The position numbers were made by a program, and so were the translations under genes. DNA of 45,628 nt, taken from Actinomycetota bacterium. GTDB lineage: Bacteria; Actinomycetota; Acidimicrobiia; Acidimicrobiales; GCA-2861595. Under the pieces are notes generated by a model that ran no database searches, had not been told where the DNA came from, and saw only the letters and a program-made list of their open reading frames with translations. The stretch spans positions 2,184 to 47,811 of the forward strand of contig PJQG01000019.1 in NCBI GenBank assembly GCA_002861595.1, read 5' to 3'. The number at the start of each line of letters is the position of its first letter. Positions within the stretch are counted from its first letter, which is position 1. Below are positions 33,095-40,687 of this stretch, piece by piece.

Positions 33095-33192
33095 ATCTCG
33101 TGCTCGACACCTCGGTGTTCATCGCGATCTCCCGGGCGTCAGCGTCCACAAGGTGTGATTGCGAAAGGATCGGTCCAGCCGAAGGCCGCTGA
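33091..33192 (+). pseudogene. VapC-like PIN toxin, truncated after 33 codons
   Basis: GTG 33091 overlaps the antitoxin stop (GTGA), as in intact modules, and reads NLVLDTSVFIAISRA, the first PIN strand and helix with the metal-binding Asp. The sequence then becomes unrelated and ends at TGA 33190-33192. The remaining 100 residues of a PIN domain are absent. The module lies 83 bases upstream of tRNA-Leu. Confidence 0.7.
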
Positions 33193-33259
33193 CCGAGGAG
33201 TACCAGGGCGGGAACGGGCCGACCATTGAGACCTTCGCCGTCGCCTTCGCAAGCAGGAG

Positions 33260-33265
33260 TACGCT
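33260..33265 (+). promoter_or_regulatory. -10 box (TACGCT) of tRNA-Leu
   Basis: TACGCT ends nine bases before the mature tRNA 5' end. A clear -35 box at 17-18 bases is not seen; TTGAGA at 33226 is too far. Confidence 0.4.
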
Positions 33266-33274
33266 GACGTGCTG

Positions 33275-33358
33275 GCCCGAGTGGCGTAACTGGCAGACGC
33301 GATGGATTCAAGTCCCATTGTCCTTAGTGGCGTGTGGGTTCGACTCCCACCTCGGGCA
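33275..33358 (+). tRNA. tRNA-Leu (anticodon CAA)
   Basis: Class II tRNA of 84 bases. Acceptor arms GCCCGAG (33275-33281) and CTCGGGC (33351-33357) pair perfectly, discriminator A 33358. The D-arm is TGGCGTAACTGGCAGACGC-like, the anticodon loop TTCAAGT (33307-33313) gives CAA, and the T-arm is GTGGG-TTCGACT-CCCAC. The anticodon stem ATGGA/CCCAT has one A-C mismatch next to the loop. The long variable arm fits leucine. CCA is not encoded. Confidence 0.95.
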
Positions 33359-33391
33359 CTCCGCTGGTGCTCACAGTCCTAATCTGATGAG

Positions 33392-33751
33392 ATGGATCAG
33401 CCGCCGCCCGATCCGCAGGACTGGAGCGACGAGCAGTGGCTGGCGTGGCTGGAGGCGACCGACGGGGAGGCGCCAGACGCGGCCGGCGCCGCCGGCGCCG
33501 AGGAGCAGCCGACAGTGCGCGAGCGGGTGAGGTCGTCGCCGGCCGCTCGGGGGCTCGGGGGGGCGATGGTCGCCTTGCACGAGATCTTCTACAAGCCGAA
33601 GGAGGAGGACGTGGTGATCGTGGCCGACGCCGGCGGCGACCCGCCGGACCCCGACGCCCTGAAGCTCGACCTCGACCCCGACCACCCGGAGGCCTCCACG
33701 GCGACAGTGCCGGTGCGGCGACGGAAGAACGCCGAAGGAGACGGCCGGTAG
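33392..33751 (+). CDS. Small acidic hypothetical protein
   Basis: 119 residues from ATG 33392, preceded by TAATCT six bases upstream (leaderless). The N-terminus is acidic with DWSDEQWLAWLEATDGE, the middle has ARGLGGAMVALHEIFYKPKEE, and the end is charged with VPVRRRKNAEGDGR. No membrane segment. Codon bias is strongly coding. Family not recognised. It lies nine bases before the prolyl oligopeptidase gene, but both appear to have their own leaderless promoters. Confidence 0.7.
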   Translation: MDQPPPDPQDWSDEQWLAWLEATDGEAPDAAGAAGAEEQPTVRERVRSSPAARGLGGAMVALHEIFYKPKEEDVVIVADAGGDPPDPDALKLDLDPDHPEASTATVPVRRRKNAEGDGR

Positions 33752-33760
33752 CTTCCCCGG

Positions 33761-35848
33761 ATGCCCTACCCCCCGGCGCATCGGTTGGACCTGGTCGACG
33801 AACTGCACGGCCGGAAGGTCCCAGACCCGTACCGGTGGTTGGAGGACCCGAGCTCCCCGGAGACCATCGAGTGGACCGAGGCCCAGGACACCCTCGCCCG
33901 CCGTCGCCTCGACTCCCTCCCCGGGCGTGACCACCTCCGCGCCCGCCTGCACGAGCTGCTGTCCGCCGGCACGGTGGGCGTGCCCGTCCTGCGAGGCGAC
34001 CGGGCCTTCTTCACCCGCCGGAGCCCCGAGCAGGAGCACGCCGTCCTGCTCGTGCGGGAGGCCGACGCCAGCGAGCGTGTGCTCATCGACCCGAGCGCCC
34101 TCTCCGACGACGACAGCGTCACCCTTGACGGCTGGGCCGTTTCCCATGAGGGTGAGCGCCTGGCCTACCTCCTCTCCGAGGGAGGCGACGAGGAGTCGTC
34201 GTTCTTCGTCATGGAGGTGGCCACCGGCGAGAACATCGAGGGCCCCATCGACCGCGCCCGCTACAGCGACATCACCTGGCTGCCCGGCGGCGAGGAGCTG
34301 TACTACGTGCGCCGCCTGCCCCCGACGCAGGTGCCTTCAGGCGAGGAGCAGTATCACCGCCGGGTGTACCGCCACCGCGTCGGCCATGCTCCCGAGACCG
34401 ACGTGCTGGTGTTCGGCGAGGGACGCGACAAGACCGAGTACTACTCCGTCACCGTCTCCCGCGACGGCCGATGGCTCGTGGTGGGCGCGTCGCAGGGAAC
34501 GGCTCCCCGCAACGACGTCTATCTCGCCGACCTGGCCGCCGACGGGTCCCTGACTCCGGTCCAGGAAGGCGTCGACGCGTGGACCGACGCCGGCGTGCGG
34601 GACGGGGTGCTCTTCCTGCTCACCAACCGGGACGCGCCCCGCCGGCGCATAGCCAGCGCCGACCCCGAGGCGCCCCAGGAGTGGCATGACCTCGTTGCCG
34701 AGTCGGACCCCGAAGCCGGGGCGGTCATCGAGTCCTTCGCCCTCACCGACGACGCTTTGGTGGTGGCCACGACCAGCCATGCCGTCGGCCAAGTGCATGT
34801 CCACGACCGGGCCACCGGAGCCTGGCGGGCCGAAGTCCCGCTGCCCGGCCTGGGCACCGTGGCCGGTCTGGCCAGCCGGCCGGAGGGAGGCGACGAGGTG
34901 TGGATCGGCTACACCGACTTCGTGACCCCGCCCCAGGTCCACCGGGCCGAGGTCTCGACCGGGATCATCGAACTGTGGGAGGACGCCCCCGGCCGCGTGG
35001 CCATTGTCGGCGTCACCGGCCGACAGGTCGTCTACCCGTCGAAGGACGGCACCGAGGTGCGGATGTTCGTGCTGGGCGGCGACGGAGACAGCGAGGACGC
35101 CGAGCCGACCGGCGAGACGCCGACAGTTCTCTACGGCTACGGCGGCTTCGGCATCTCCCTGACCCCGAGCTACAGCGCCGGCATCCTGGCGTGGGTGGAG
35201 CAGGGTGGCGCCTATGCCATCGCCAACCTGCGGGGTGGCAGCGAGGAGGGCGAGGCCTGGCACCGGGCCGGCATGCGCAGCACGAAGCAGAACGTGTTCG
35301 ACGACTTCGTCTGTGCCGCGGAGTGGCTGGTGCAGAGCGGCCTCACGTCGTCGGGTCACCTCGGCATCTCGGGCGGCAGCAACGGCGGGCTCCTCGTGGG
35401 CGCCGCGCTCACGCAGCGCCCCGAGCTCTTCGCCGCCGTGGTGTGCAGCGCCCCGCTGCTCGACATGGTGCGCTACGAGCAGTTCGGCTTGGGCGCCAAC
35501 TGGAACGACGAGTACGGCACCGCCGCCCACGCCGAAGAGCTGGGCTGGTTGCTGAGCTACTCGCCCTACCACCGGGTAGTGGAGGACACGCGCTACCCGG
35601 CCGTGCTCTTCACCGTGTTCGATTCCGACACCCGCGTCGACCCTCTCCACGCCCGCAAGCTCTGCGCCGCGCTCCAGTGGGCCACTTCCGCGCCCTTCGA
35701 GGAGCGGCCCGTCTTGTACCGCCGGGAGCAGAAGGTCGGCCACGGGTCGCGCTCGGTGACCAGGACGGTGGAGTTGGGCGTGGACACCGCGGCGTTCATG
35801 GCCGACCGCCTGGGCCTGGCCCTGCCCGCCGAGGCGACTACGGGCTGA
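33761..35848 (+). CDS. Prolyl oligopeptidase family serine peptidase (S9A)
   Basis: Cytosolic peptidase cutting after proline in short peptides. The 695 residues fit the family: first segment with GRKVPDPYRWLED, a seven-bladed propeller region (about 70-410), then the alpha/beta-hydrolase domain. The triad is Ser540 (GISGGSNGGLLVG), Asp623 (DSDTRVDPLHARK) and His661 (KVGHGSRS). YGYGGFGISLTPSY and ANLRGGSEEGEAWHRAGM are further hallmarks. No signal peptide. TAGCTT six bases before ATG 33761 suggests a leaderless message. Its 3' end overlaps the convergent MBL gene by 11 bases. Confidence 0.94.
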   Translation: MPYPPAHRLDLVDELHGRKVPDPYRWLEDPSSPETIEWTEAQDTLARRRLDSLPGRDHLRARLHELLSAGTVGVPVLRGDRAFFTRRSPEQEHAVLLVREADASERVLIDPSALSDDDSVTLDGWAVSHEGERLAYLLSEGGDEESSFFVMEVATGENIEGPIDRARYSDITWLPGGEELYYVRRLPPTQVPSGEEQYHRRVYRHRVGHAPETDVLVFGEGRDKTEYYSVTVSRDGRWLVVGASQGTAPRNDVYLADLAADGSLTPVQEGVDAWTDAGVRDGVLFLLTNRDAPRRRIASADPEAPQEWHDLVAESDPEAGAVIESFALTDDALVVATTSHAVGQVHVHDRATGAWRAEVPLPGLGTVAGLASRPEGGDEVWIGYTDFVTPPQVHRAEVSTGIIELWEDAPGRVAIVGVTGRQVVYPSKDGTEVRMFVLGGDGDSEDAEPTGETPTVLYGYGGFGISLTPSYSAGILAWVEQGGAYAIANLRGGSEEGEAWHRAGMRSTKQNVFDDFVCAAEWLVQSGLTSSGHLGISGGSNGGLLVGAALTQRPELFAAVVCSAPLLDMVRYEQFGLGANWNDEYGTAAHAEELGWLLSYSPYHRVVEDTRYPAVLFTVFDSDTRVDPLHARKLCAALQWATSAPFEERPVLYRREQKVGHGSRSVTRTVELGVDTAAFMADRLGLALPAEATTG

Positions 35849-36539
35849 GCCGTTCCCGGAACCGGGCCAGGAAGGGGTTGCGCAGGCGCTCCCGCCCGAT
35901 GGTGGTGACGGCGCCGTGGCCGGGGTAGACCCGGACGTGGTCGGGCAGGGGGAGGATCTTGTCCTCCATGGACGCCATCAGCTCGGCCATGGACCCGCCG
36001 GGGAGGTCGGTGCGGCCGATGGCGCCCCGGAAGAGGTGGTCGCCGCTGAACAGGACGGGGGCCTCGCCCTCCACCTCCAGCAGGAAGCAGGTCGACCCCT
36101 TGGTGTGCCCGGGCGTGTGCAGGGCGGTGAAGGTCATGCTCGCGCCCGACACCCGCTGGCCGTCGTCGAGGCCGTGGATCAGCTCCGGGGGGCGCACGTC
36201 GAGGCCGGACTCCCCGAGCGCCTGGCCCAGGGCGCCGCCCGTCTGCACCGGGTGCAGGATCATGTGGCGGTCTCCGTCGTGCAGGTGCACCGGGATGGCC
36301 TCCCCGGCACCGCCGTGGCTCGGGTCGCGCACCACCGTGGGGATGCCTCCCACGTGGTCCACGTGCCCGTGGGTGGCGAGGATGGCCACCACCCGAAGCT
36401 GGTGGTGGGCCAGGCGGGCGAGGATGGCAGCGGGGTCAGGGGGCGCGTCGACGAGGACGCATTCGCCCCCCGGCCCGGCCGGCGCCACGATCCATGCGTT
36501 GGTCTCGACCAGCCACAGCGGGATGCTGTCGACGAGCAT
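35838..36539 (-). CDS. MBL-fold hydrolase (glyoxalase II-like)
   Basis: 233 residues. The zinc motif THGHVDHVGG (H-x-H-x-D-H) and later His/Asp ligands in LHTPGHTKGS, LFSGDHLFRGAIGRTDLPGG and VYPGHGAVTTIGRE match the glyoxalase II/YcbL group of thioester hydrolases. The substrate could be S-lactoyl-thiol (mycothiol in actinobacteria) or another thioester; this is inference. ATG 36539 has TATCGT five bases upstream on its strand, consistent with a leaderless message. The stop region overlaps the peptidase gene by 11 bases. Confidence 0.88.
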   Translation of the reverse strand: MLVDSIPLWLVETNAWIVAPAGPGGECVLVDAPPDPAAILARLAHHQLRVVAILATHGHVDHVGGIPTVVRDPSHGGAGEAIPVHLHDGDRHMILHPVQTGGALGQALGESGLDVRPPELIHGLDDGQRVSGASMTFTALHTPGHTKGSTCFLLEVEGEAPVLFSGDHLFRGAIGRTDLPGGSMAELMASMEDKILPLPDHVRVYPGHGAVTTIGRERLRNPFLARFRERLSP

Positions 36540-36678
36540 CGCTCACGATACCCGCCGGCCCACCGTGAACCGGTGCCGGGGGCCGTCGCGACAACGTCCC
36601 GCAACGGGACCAATTGACAGCCCGGCGGTCCGGTACCTACGGTGCGGCCGAACGTCACAGTCAACGCAGGGAGAGAAC

Positions 36679-38580
36679 GTGGCACGAGCTTTTCGAGTGG
36701 GACGAACGCTGGCGGTGGCAGCGACGGCGGCGACGACGGTGGGGCTCACGACGATCCAGCAGCTGCCAGCGGGCGGCGTGGAGGTGCCGGCGCCGCCACG
36801 GGTGCGGGCCGTGCTCAAGGACACCACCGGGGCCGAGAAGGGCGCCGTCGCCTTCACCCAGGAGGGCAACCGGGTGCGCGTGCAGGTGGTGGCGACCGGC
36901 CTGTCCGAGGGCTGGCACGGCTTCCACGTCCACACCAAGGGCGACTGCACCGTGGGCGACCCGGCCAATCCGTTCACCGCCGCCGGCGGCCACCTCGGCT
37001 CCGGGCCCCCGACGATGCAGAGCCACGGCGTCGGCCCGGGTGGGGACCACGACGGCGACATGCCCCTGCTGTACGCCAACGACAGCGGCACGGCCCGGGC
37101 CACGTTCCGCACCGACAACTTCAACATTCCCGCCCTCACCGATGCCGACGGCAGTGCCGTCATCGTGCACGCCCTGGCCGACAACTACGCCAACATCCCG
37201 GCCGCCCGCTACGACACCAAGCCGGTCCTCGGCGGCGCCGTCCCCGATGTGGCGACGATGGCGACGGGGGACTCCGGCGCCCGCCAGCGCTGCGGGCTGG
37301 TGGAACCAGGCACGTTCAGCTTCGGCGCCGGCTACTGGTTCGTCGCCTCCGACGGCGGCGTCTTCTCCTTCGGCGACGCCAAGTTCCACGGCTCCACCGG
37401 CGCCATGAAGTTGAACCGGCCCATCGTGGGGATGGCGGCGACCCCGAGCCGCAACGGCTACTGGCTGGCTGCCTCCGACGGGGGGATCTTCGCCTTCGGG
37501 GACGCCCGGTTCTTCGGCTCCACCGGTTCGCTCACGCTGAACCGGCCGGTGGTGGGCATGGCCGGTCCCCCTGGAGACGTCACCGCCGTGCTCAAGGACG
37601 CCACCGACAAGGCCTTGGGCAGCGTCAGCTTCACCCAGGAGCCGGGCACGGTCCGGGTGGAGGTGCTGGCCAAGGGCCTGTCGCCCGGCTGGCACGGCTT
37701 CCACGTCCACACCAAGGGCGACTGCACCGTGGGCGACGCCACCAACCCCTTCACGGCCGCCGGCGGCCACCTCGGCTCCGGCGCCCCCGCCAACCAGTCC
37801 CACAGCGGCCACGACGGCGACATGCCGCTGCTGTACGCCAACCTGGACGGCGTCGCCCGGGCCAGCTTCCGCACCGACAACTTCACCGCCGCCCAGCTGC
37901 TCGATGCCGACGGCAGCGCCGTCATCGTGCACGCCGCCGCCGACAACTACGGCAACATCCCCGCCGACCGCTACGACACCAAGCCCGTCCCCGGGGGCGC
38001 CGTCCCCGATGCGGCCACCCTGGCCACCGGCGACTCCGGCGCCCGCCAGCGCTGCGGCCTGGTACGGCGGAGCAGCGACGGCTACTGGCTGGTCGCCAAC
38101 GACGGGGGGATCTTCGCCTTCGGCGACTCGAAGTTCTTCGGCTCCACCGGCGCCCTCAGGCTCAACAACCCCATCAACGGCATGGCCTCCACTCCGTCGG
38201 GCGAGGGGTACTGGCTGGTGGCCTCCGACGGCGGCATCTTCGCCTTCGGCGATGCCGCCTTCAAGGGCAGCACCGGCAACCTCAAGCTCAACTCGCCCAT
38301 CGTGGGCATGGCGCCCACGCCGACGGGCGACGGCTACTGGCTGGTGGCCTCCGACGGCGGCATCTTCGCCTTCGGCGACGCCGCCTTCAAAGGCAGCACC
38401 GGGGACATCAAGCTCAACCAGCCCATCGTGGGCATGGCCCCCACGCCCACCGGCGACGGGTACTGGCTCATCGCCGCCGACGGCGGGGTGTTCTCCTTCG
38501 GCGACGCCGTCTTCAGCGGCAGCACAGGCGCCATCAGGCTCAACCAGCCCATCCGGGGTGGGGCGGCCCACACCACCTGA
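36679..38580 (+). CDS. Secreted protein with two Cu/Zn superoxide dismutase domains and six 42-residue propeller-like repeats
   Basis: GTG 36679 follows AGGGAGAG; 633 residues. A signal peptide (LAVAATAATTVGLTTI) precedes SOD domain 1 (about 40-213), two repeats, SOD domain 2 (about 300-465) and four repeats to the end. Both SOD domains keep the metal histidines: GFHVHTKGDC, AAGGHLGSG, SHG or SHSG before HDGDMP, and VIVHA. The Cys of GDC and the Cys of RQRCG should form the SOD disulfide. The repeats follow GYWLVASDGGIFAFGDA with FxGSTG, LNxPIVGM. They resemble the surface repeats common in Acidimicrobiia. It likely removes superoxide outside the cell. The order SOD-repeat-SOD-repeat looks like an internal duplication. 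Confidence 0.88.
   Translation: MARAFRVGRTLAVAATAATTVGLTTIQQLPAGGVEVPAPPRVRAVLKDTTGAEKGAVAFTQEGNRVRVQVVATGLSEGWHGFHVHTKGDCTVGDPANPFTAAGGHLGSGPPTMQSHGVGPGGDHDGDMPLLYANDSGTARATFRTDNFNIPALTDADGSAVIVHALADNYANIPAARYDTKPVLGGAVPDVATMATGDSGARQRCGLVEPGTFSFGAGYWFVASDGGVFSFGDAKFHGSTGAMKLNRPIVGMAATPSRNGYWLAASDGGIFAFGDARFFGSTGSLTLNRPVVGMAGPPGDVTAVLKDATDKALGSVSFTQEPGTVRVEVLAKGLSPGWHGFHVHTKGDCTVGDATNPFTAAGGHLGSGAPANQSHSGHDGDMPLLYANLDGVARASFRTDNFTAAQLLDADGSAVIVHAAADNYGNIPADRYDTKPVPGGAVPDAATLATGDSGARQRCGLVRRSSDGYWLVANDGGIFAFGDSKFFGSTGALRLNNPINGMASTPSGEGYWLVASDGGIFAFGDAAFKGSTGNLKLNSPIVGMAPTPTGDGYWLVASDGGIFAFGDAAFKGSTGDIKLNQPIVGMAPTPTGDGYWLIAADGGVFSFGDAVFSGSTGAIRLNQPIRGGAAHTT
37330..37575 (+). repeat. Propeller-like repeats 1-2 (126-base period)
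   Basis: Two units starting at 37330 and 37456 encode GYW(F/L)(V/A)ASDGG(V/I)F(S/A)FGDA followed by (H/F)GSTG. They precede the second SOD domain. Confidence 0.85.
38080..38577 (+). repeat. Propeller-like repeats 3-6 (126-base period)
   Basis: Units start at 38080, 38206, 38332 and 38458, exactly 126 bases (42 codons) apart. Units 4 and 5 are almost identical in DNA, indicating recent duplication or conversion. Confidence 0.9.
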
Positions 38581-38598
38581 GCAATAGGCGGCGGGCCG

Positions 38599-38628
38599 AA
38601 GGGCCCCGGCGCCTCAGCCGGGGCCCTT
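38599..38628. terminator. Strong bidirectional GC hairpin
   Basis: AAGGGCCCCGGC (38599-38610) and its perfect complement (38617-38628) enclose GCCTCA. It follows the SOD gene and on the minus strand covers the stop codon (38614-38616) of the DUF3105 gene. Flanking AA/TT runs give short U-tracts both ways. Confidence 0.8.
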
Positions 38629-39141
38629 GCCCGCTCGCTCGGAGATGAAGGCCCGGAGGGCGGCGAGGTCGACCGAACGGCACGCCAGCCGGTGGCGCCA
38701 GGCGGTGGCGACCACCGGGTCCGGAAGTGCGGGGTTCGGCGCCACGACCACCTTGTCGCCGGTGAGCTCGGCCAAGCGGGCCTTACCCTCCTCGGGAAGG
38801 TTGGGGCGGTACTGCACGATCACCCCGCCCTCCTCCAGCACCGCGACCTGGACCGGTCCCGCGAGGGGCTCGGCCTGGGCCCCGCTCACGGCACCGCCGG
38901 AGAGGTGGGGCCCGGACGTGGGCGGGTCGGCGGCGTAGCTGGGCACCGGCGCGCCGGGGAGCAGGTGCTGGGCGCTGCGGGGGTCGAGGGGCTCGACGAC
39001 CACCGTGTCGCAGGCAGATCGGAGCGCGGTGGACGGCGCCGCCGGCACTGCCCCGTCGCGCCCGCTCCCGCACGAGGGGAGGACGACGGCGGCGCCGACC
39101 ACGACGATCACGGCGGCGACGGGGCTGGGGAGCGGGATCAT
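38614..39141 (-). CDS. DUF3105 lipoprotein
   Basis: 175 residues from ATG 39141. A hydrophobic segment (VAAVIVVVGAAVVLPSCGSG) ends in a lipobox-like LPSC, so it is probably lipid-anchored outside the membrane; the n-region lacks basic residues, and a longer start upstream is possible. The DUF3105 signature is PVPSYAADPPTSGPHLSGG, followed by VQVAVLEEGGVIVQYRP and a C-terminal WRHRLACRSVDLAALRAFI. The function of the family is unknown. The stop codon lies in a terminator hairpin; it is divergent from the coiled-coil gene. Confidence 0.8.
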   Translation of the reverse strand: MIPLPSPVAAVIVVVGAAVVLPSCGSGRDGAVPAAPSTALRSACDTVVVEPLDPRSAQHLLPGAPVPSYAADPPTSGPHLSGGAVSGAQAEPLAGPVQVAVLEEGGVIVQYRPNLPEEGKARLAELTGDKVVVAPNPALPDPVVATAWRHRLACRSVDLAALRAFISERAGKGPG

Positions 39142-39222
39142 CCGGATCGGGCCAGCGTAGGTAGGGCGGGCGCCGCCGCCCGGGAGGGTCGTCGGCGGCG
39201 CGGGCCATACACTGTCCCGGCC

Positions 39223-39516
39223 ATGTCCAGGTCTGTCGTCGAGCGCAGGATCATGGAGGTCAACCGCCGGCTCAAGCAGGCCCGGGAGGAGCTGCTCGTG
39301 CTCGACCACCAGTTGGCGGCGCTGGCCGAGGAGGCCGACGACGCCCGGGTACGGGCGCTGGTGTCCGACTCGCCCCTGGCCCAGCGCGAGCACCGGGACG
39401 CCCAGAAGCACGCAGACGCCATGGCTCGCAGCCGTGCTGCGACGGCGGCGTCCGTCGCCGCCCACGAGCGCACCCTCGACGAGCTCCTCGAGCGCCTTGT
39501 GGTCGAACCGCGCTAG
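39223..39516 (+). CDS. Small coiled-coil protein
   Basis: 97 residues from ATG 39223. Heptad-like helix RRIMEVNRRLKQAREELLVL and a second helix with DAMARSRAATAASVAAHERT predict an antiparallel coiled coil. TACACT (39208-39213) lies nine bases upstream, so the leader is at most a few bases. TAG overlaps the next start by one base, linking it to the response regulator gene. Family not recognised; it could serve as a partner or scaffold for that regulator. Confidence 0.7.
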   Translation: MSRSVVERRIMEVNRRLKQAREELLVLDHQLAALAEEADDARVRALVSDSPLAQREHRDAQKHADAMARSRAATAASVAAHERTLDELLERLVVEPR

Positions 39517-40091
39517 TGGGCACGCGCGTGTTCATCGCCGAGGACGAGACCATCATCCGCCTCGACCTCAAGGAGATCCTGGAGGAGGAGGGCTACGAGG
39601 TCGTGGGGGAGACGGGTCGCGGCGACGAGGTCGTCGAGCTGGTCAAGACCACCCATCCCGACCTTGCCATCCTCGACATCAGGATGCCAGGGATGGACGG
39701 GCTCGCCGCCGCCCGTGAGATCACCAGCGAGCGCAGGGCCGCGGTGCTGATCCTCACCGCTTTCAGCCAGCGCAACCTGATCGAGGAGGCGCGGGACGCC
39801 GGCGCCCTCGCCTACCTGGTCAAGCCCTTCCAGACCAACGAGCTCATCCCCGCCATAGAAGTGGCCCTCGGGCGCTTCGCCGAGATGAAGGCGCTCGAGC
39901 AGGAGAACAAGAACCTGGAGGAGCAGCTGGAGACCCGTCGCTGGGTCGACCGGGCCAAGGGGATGCTCATGGACCGCCACGGGAGGTCGGAGGCCGACGC
40001 CTTCCGGTTCGTCCAGCAGGCCGCCATGCGGGAGCGCCAGACCATGCGGGCGGTGGCCAAGCGGATCGTGGACGGCGAGCTGAGCCCCTGA
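39516..40091 (+). CDS. ANTAR-domain response regulator (PdtaR-like)
   Basis: 191 residues. Receiver domain 1-120 with acidic pocket AEDETIIR, phospho-Asp54 in AILDIRMPGMDG, Thr in LILTAFS and Lys in YLVKPFQ. A coiled linker leads to an ANTAR domain (about 135-190) with RRWVDRAKGMLMDRHGRSE, split as WVDRAKGMLM and ending QTMRAVAKRIVDGE, which binds paired RNA hexaloops and prevents termination. GTG 39516 overlaps the preceding stop by one base. No histidine kinase is nearby; in mycobacteria PdtaS is unlinked too. Confidence 0.92.
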   Translation: MGTRVFIAEDETIIRLDLKEILEEEGYEVVGETGRGDEVVELVKTTHPDLAILDIRMPGMDGLAAAREITSERRAAVLILTAFSQRNLIEEARDAGALAYLVKPFQTNELIPAIEVALGRFAEMKALEQENKNLEEQLETRRWVDRAKGMLMDRHGRSEADAFRFVQQAAMRERQTMRAVAKRIVDGELSP

Positions 40092-40115
40092 GTGGTTCTC
40101 CTTCCTTCCCCGCAC

Positions 40116-40131
40116 GTTAGGATCGCCTAAC
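40116..40131 (+). promoter_or_regulatory. IdeR/DtxR-like iron box overlapping a -10 box
   Basis: GTTAGG-ATCG-CCTAAC is a perfect inverted repeat. TTAGGATCGCCTAA matches the first 14 bases of the IdeR consensus (TTAGGTTAGCCTAA) at 12 positions. TAGGAT (40118-40123) inside it is a good -10 box for the cupredoxin gene, so a bound repressor would block transcription. A GGGAGGAG ribosome site follows at 40137-40144. Confidence 0.45.
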
Positions 40132-40150
40132 CGCGAGGGAGGAGTATGGG

Positions 40151-40660
40151 ATGAGGAGATGGACGCGGTGCGGTGGTGCCGTTCTGGTGGCGGCGGCGAT
40201 CGGCATCGGCGCCTGCGGGGACAGTGACGACACACCGACATCGGGAAGCGCGTCGGGATCGGGCACGGGCAGCAGCAGTGGCGCCGGCGGCGAGGGCGAC
40301 GCCCATGACGAGCACGGCGCCCACGGCAGCGGGGACAAGGCGGCCTTCCCGGCCGCCGATGCCGACACCACCGTGGACGTCACCATGAGGGACTTCGCCT
40401 TCAGCGGCATCCCTGCCACGGTCATGGGCGAGAAGGTGCTGTTCGAGGTTTCCAACGAGGGGCCCAGCGAGCACGAGTTCGTCGTGTTCAAGCAGGGCGG
40501 CGACGACGCCGTCAGCGGGATCGAGCCCTTCGCCGAGGGCAAGACGGAGAACCTCGCCGTCGAGCTCGCCCCCGGCTCCTACACGGTGAGGTGCCTCATT
40601 CAGCTCGGCGACCAGACCCACGCCGAACTGGGGATGCAGACCGACTTCACCGTTGGCTGA
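40151..40660 (+). CDS. Cupredoxin-like lipoprotein
   Basis: 169 residues with a lipoprotein signal (CGGAVLVAAAIGIGACGDSD, Cys about 24). A low-complexity Ser/Gly and His/Glu linker (DAHDEHGAHGSGD) may hold metal. The C-terminal 100 residues form a cupredoxin-like sandwich: VDVTMRDFAFSGIPATV, VSNEGPSEHEFVVF and VELAPGSYTVRCLI ending THAELGMQTDFTV. His, Cys, His and Met are arranged as in a type-1 copper site, though geometry cannot be proven here. Possible roles are copper or iron handling at the cell surface (EfeO-like). A potential iron box lies in its promoter. Confidence 0.75.
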   Translation: MRRWTRCGGAVLVAAAIGIGACGDSDDTPTSGSASGSGTGSSSGAGGEGDAHDEHGAHGSGDKAAFPAADADTTVDVTMRDFAFSGIPATVMGEKVLFEVSNEGPSEHEFVVFKQGGDDAVSGIEPFAEGKTENLAVELAPGSYTVRCLIQLGDQTHAELGMQTDFTVG

Positions 40661-40687
40661 CGCCGGCGCTCGGGCGGTGGGTCGCCC

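Noticed and set aside
35838-35848. 11-base tail-to-tail overlap of peptidase and MBL genes as a special regulatory device
   Set aside because: Short convergent overlaps are common in compact genomes and no hairpin or other signal is present.
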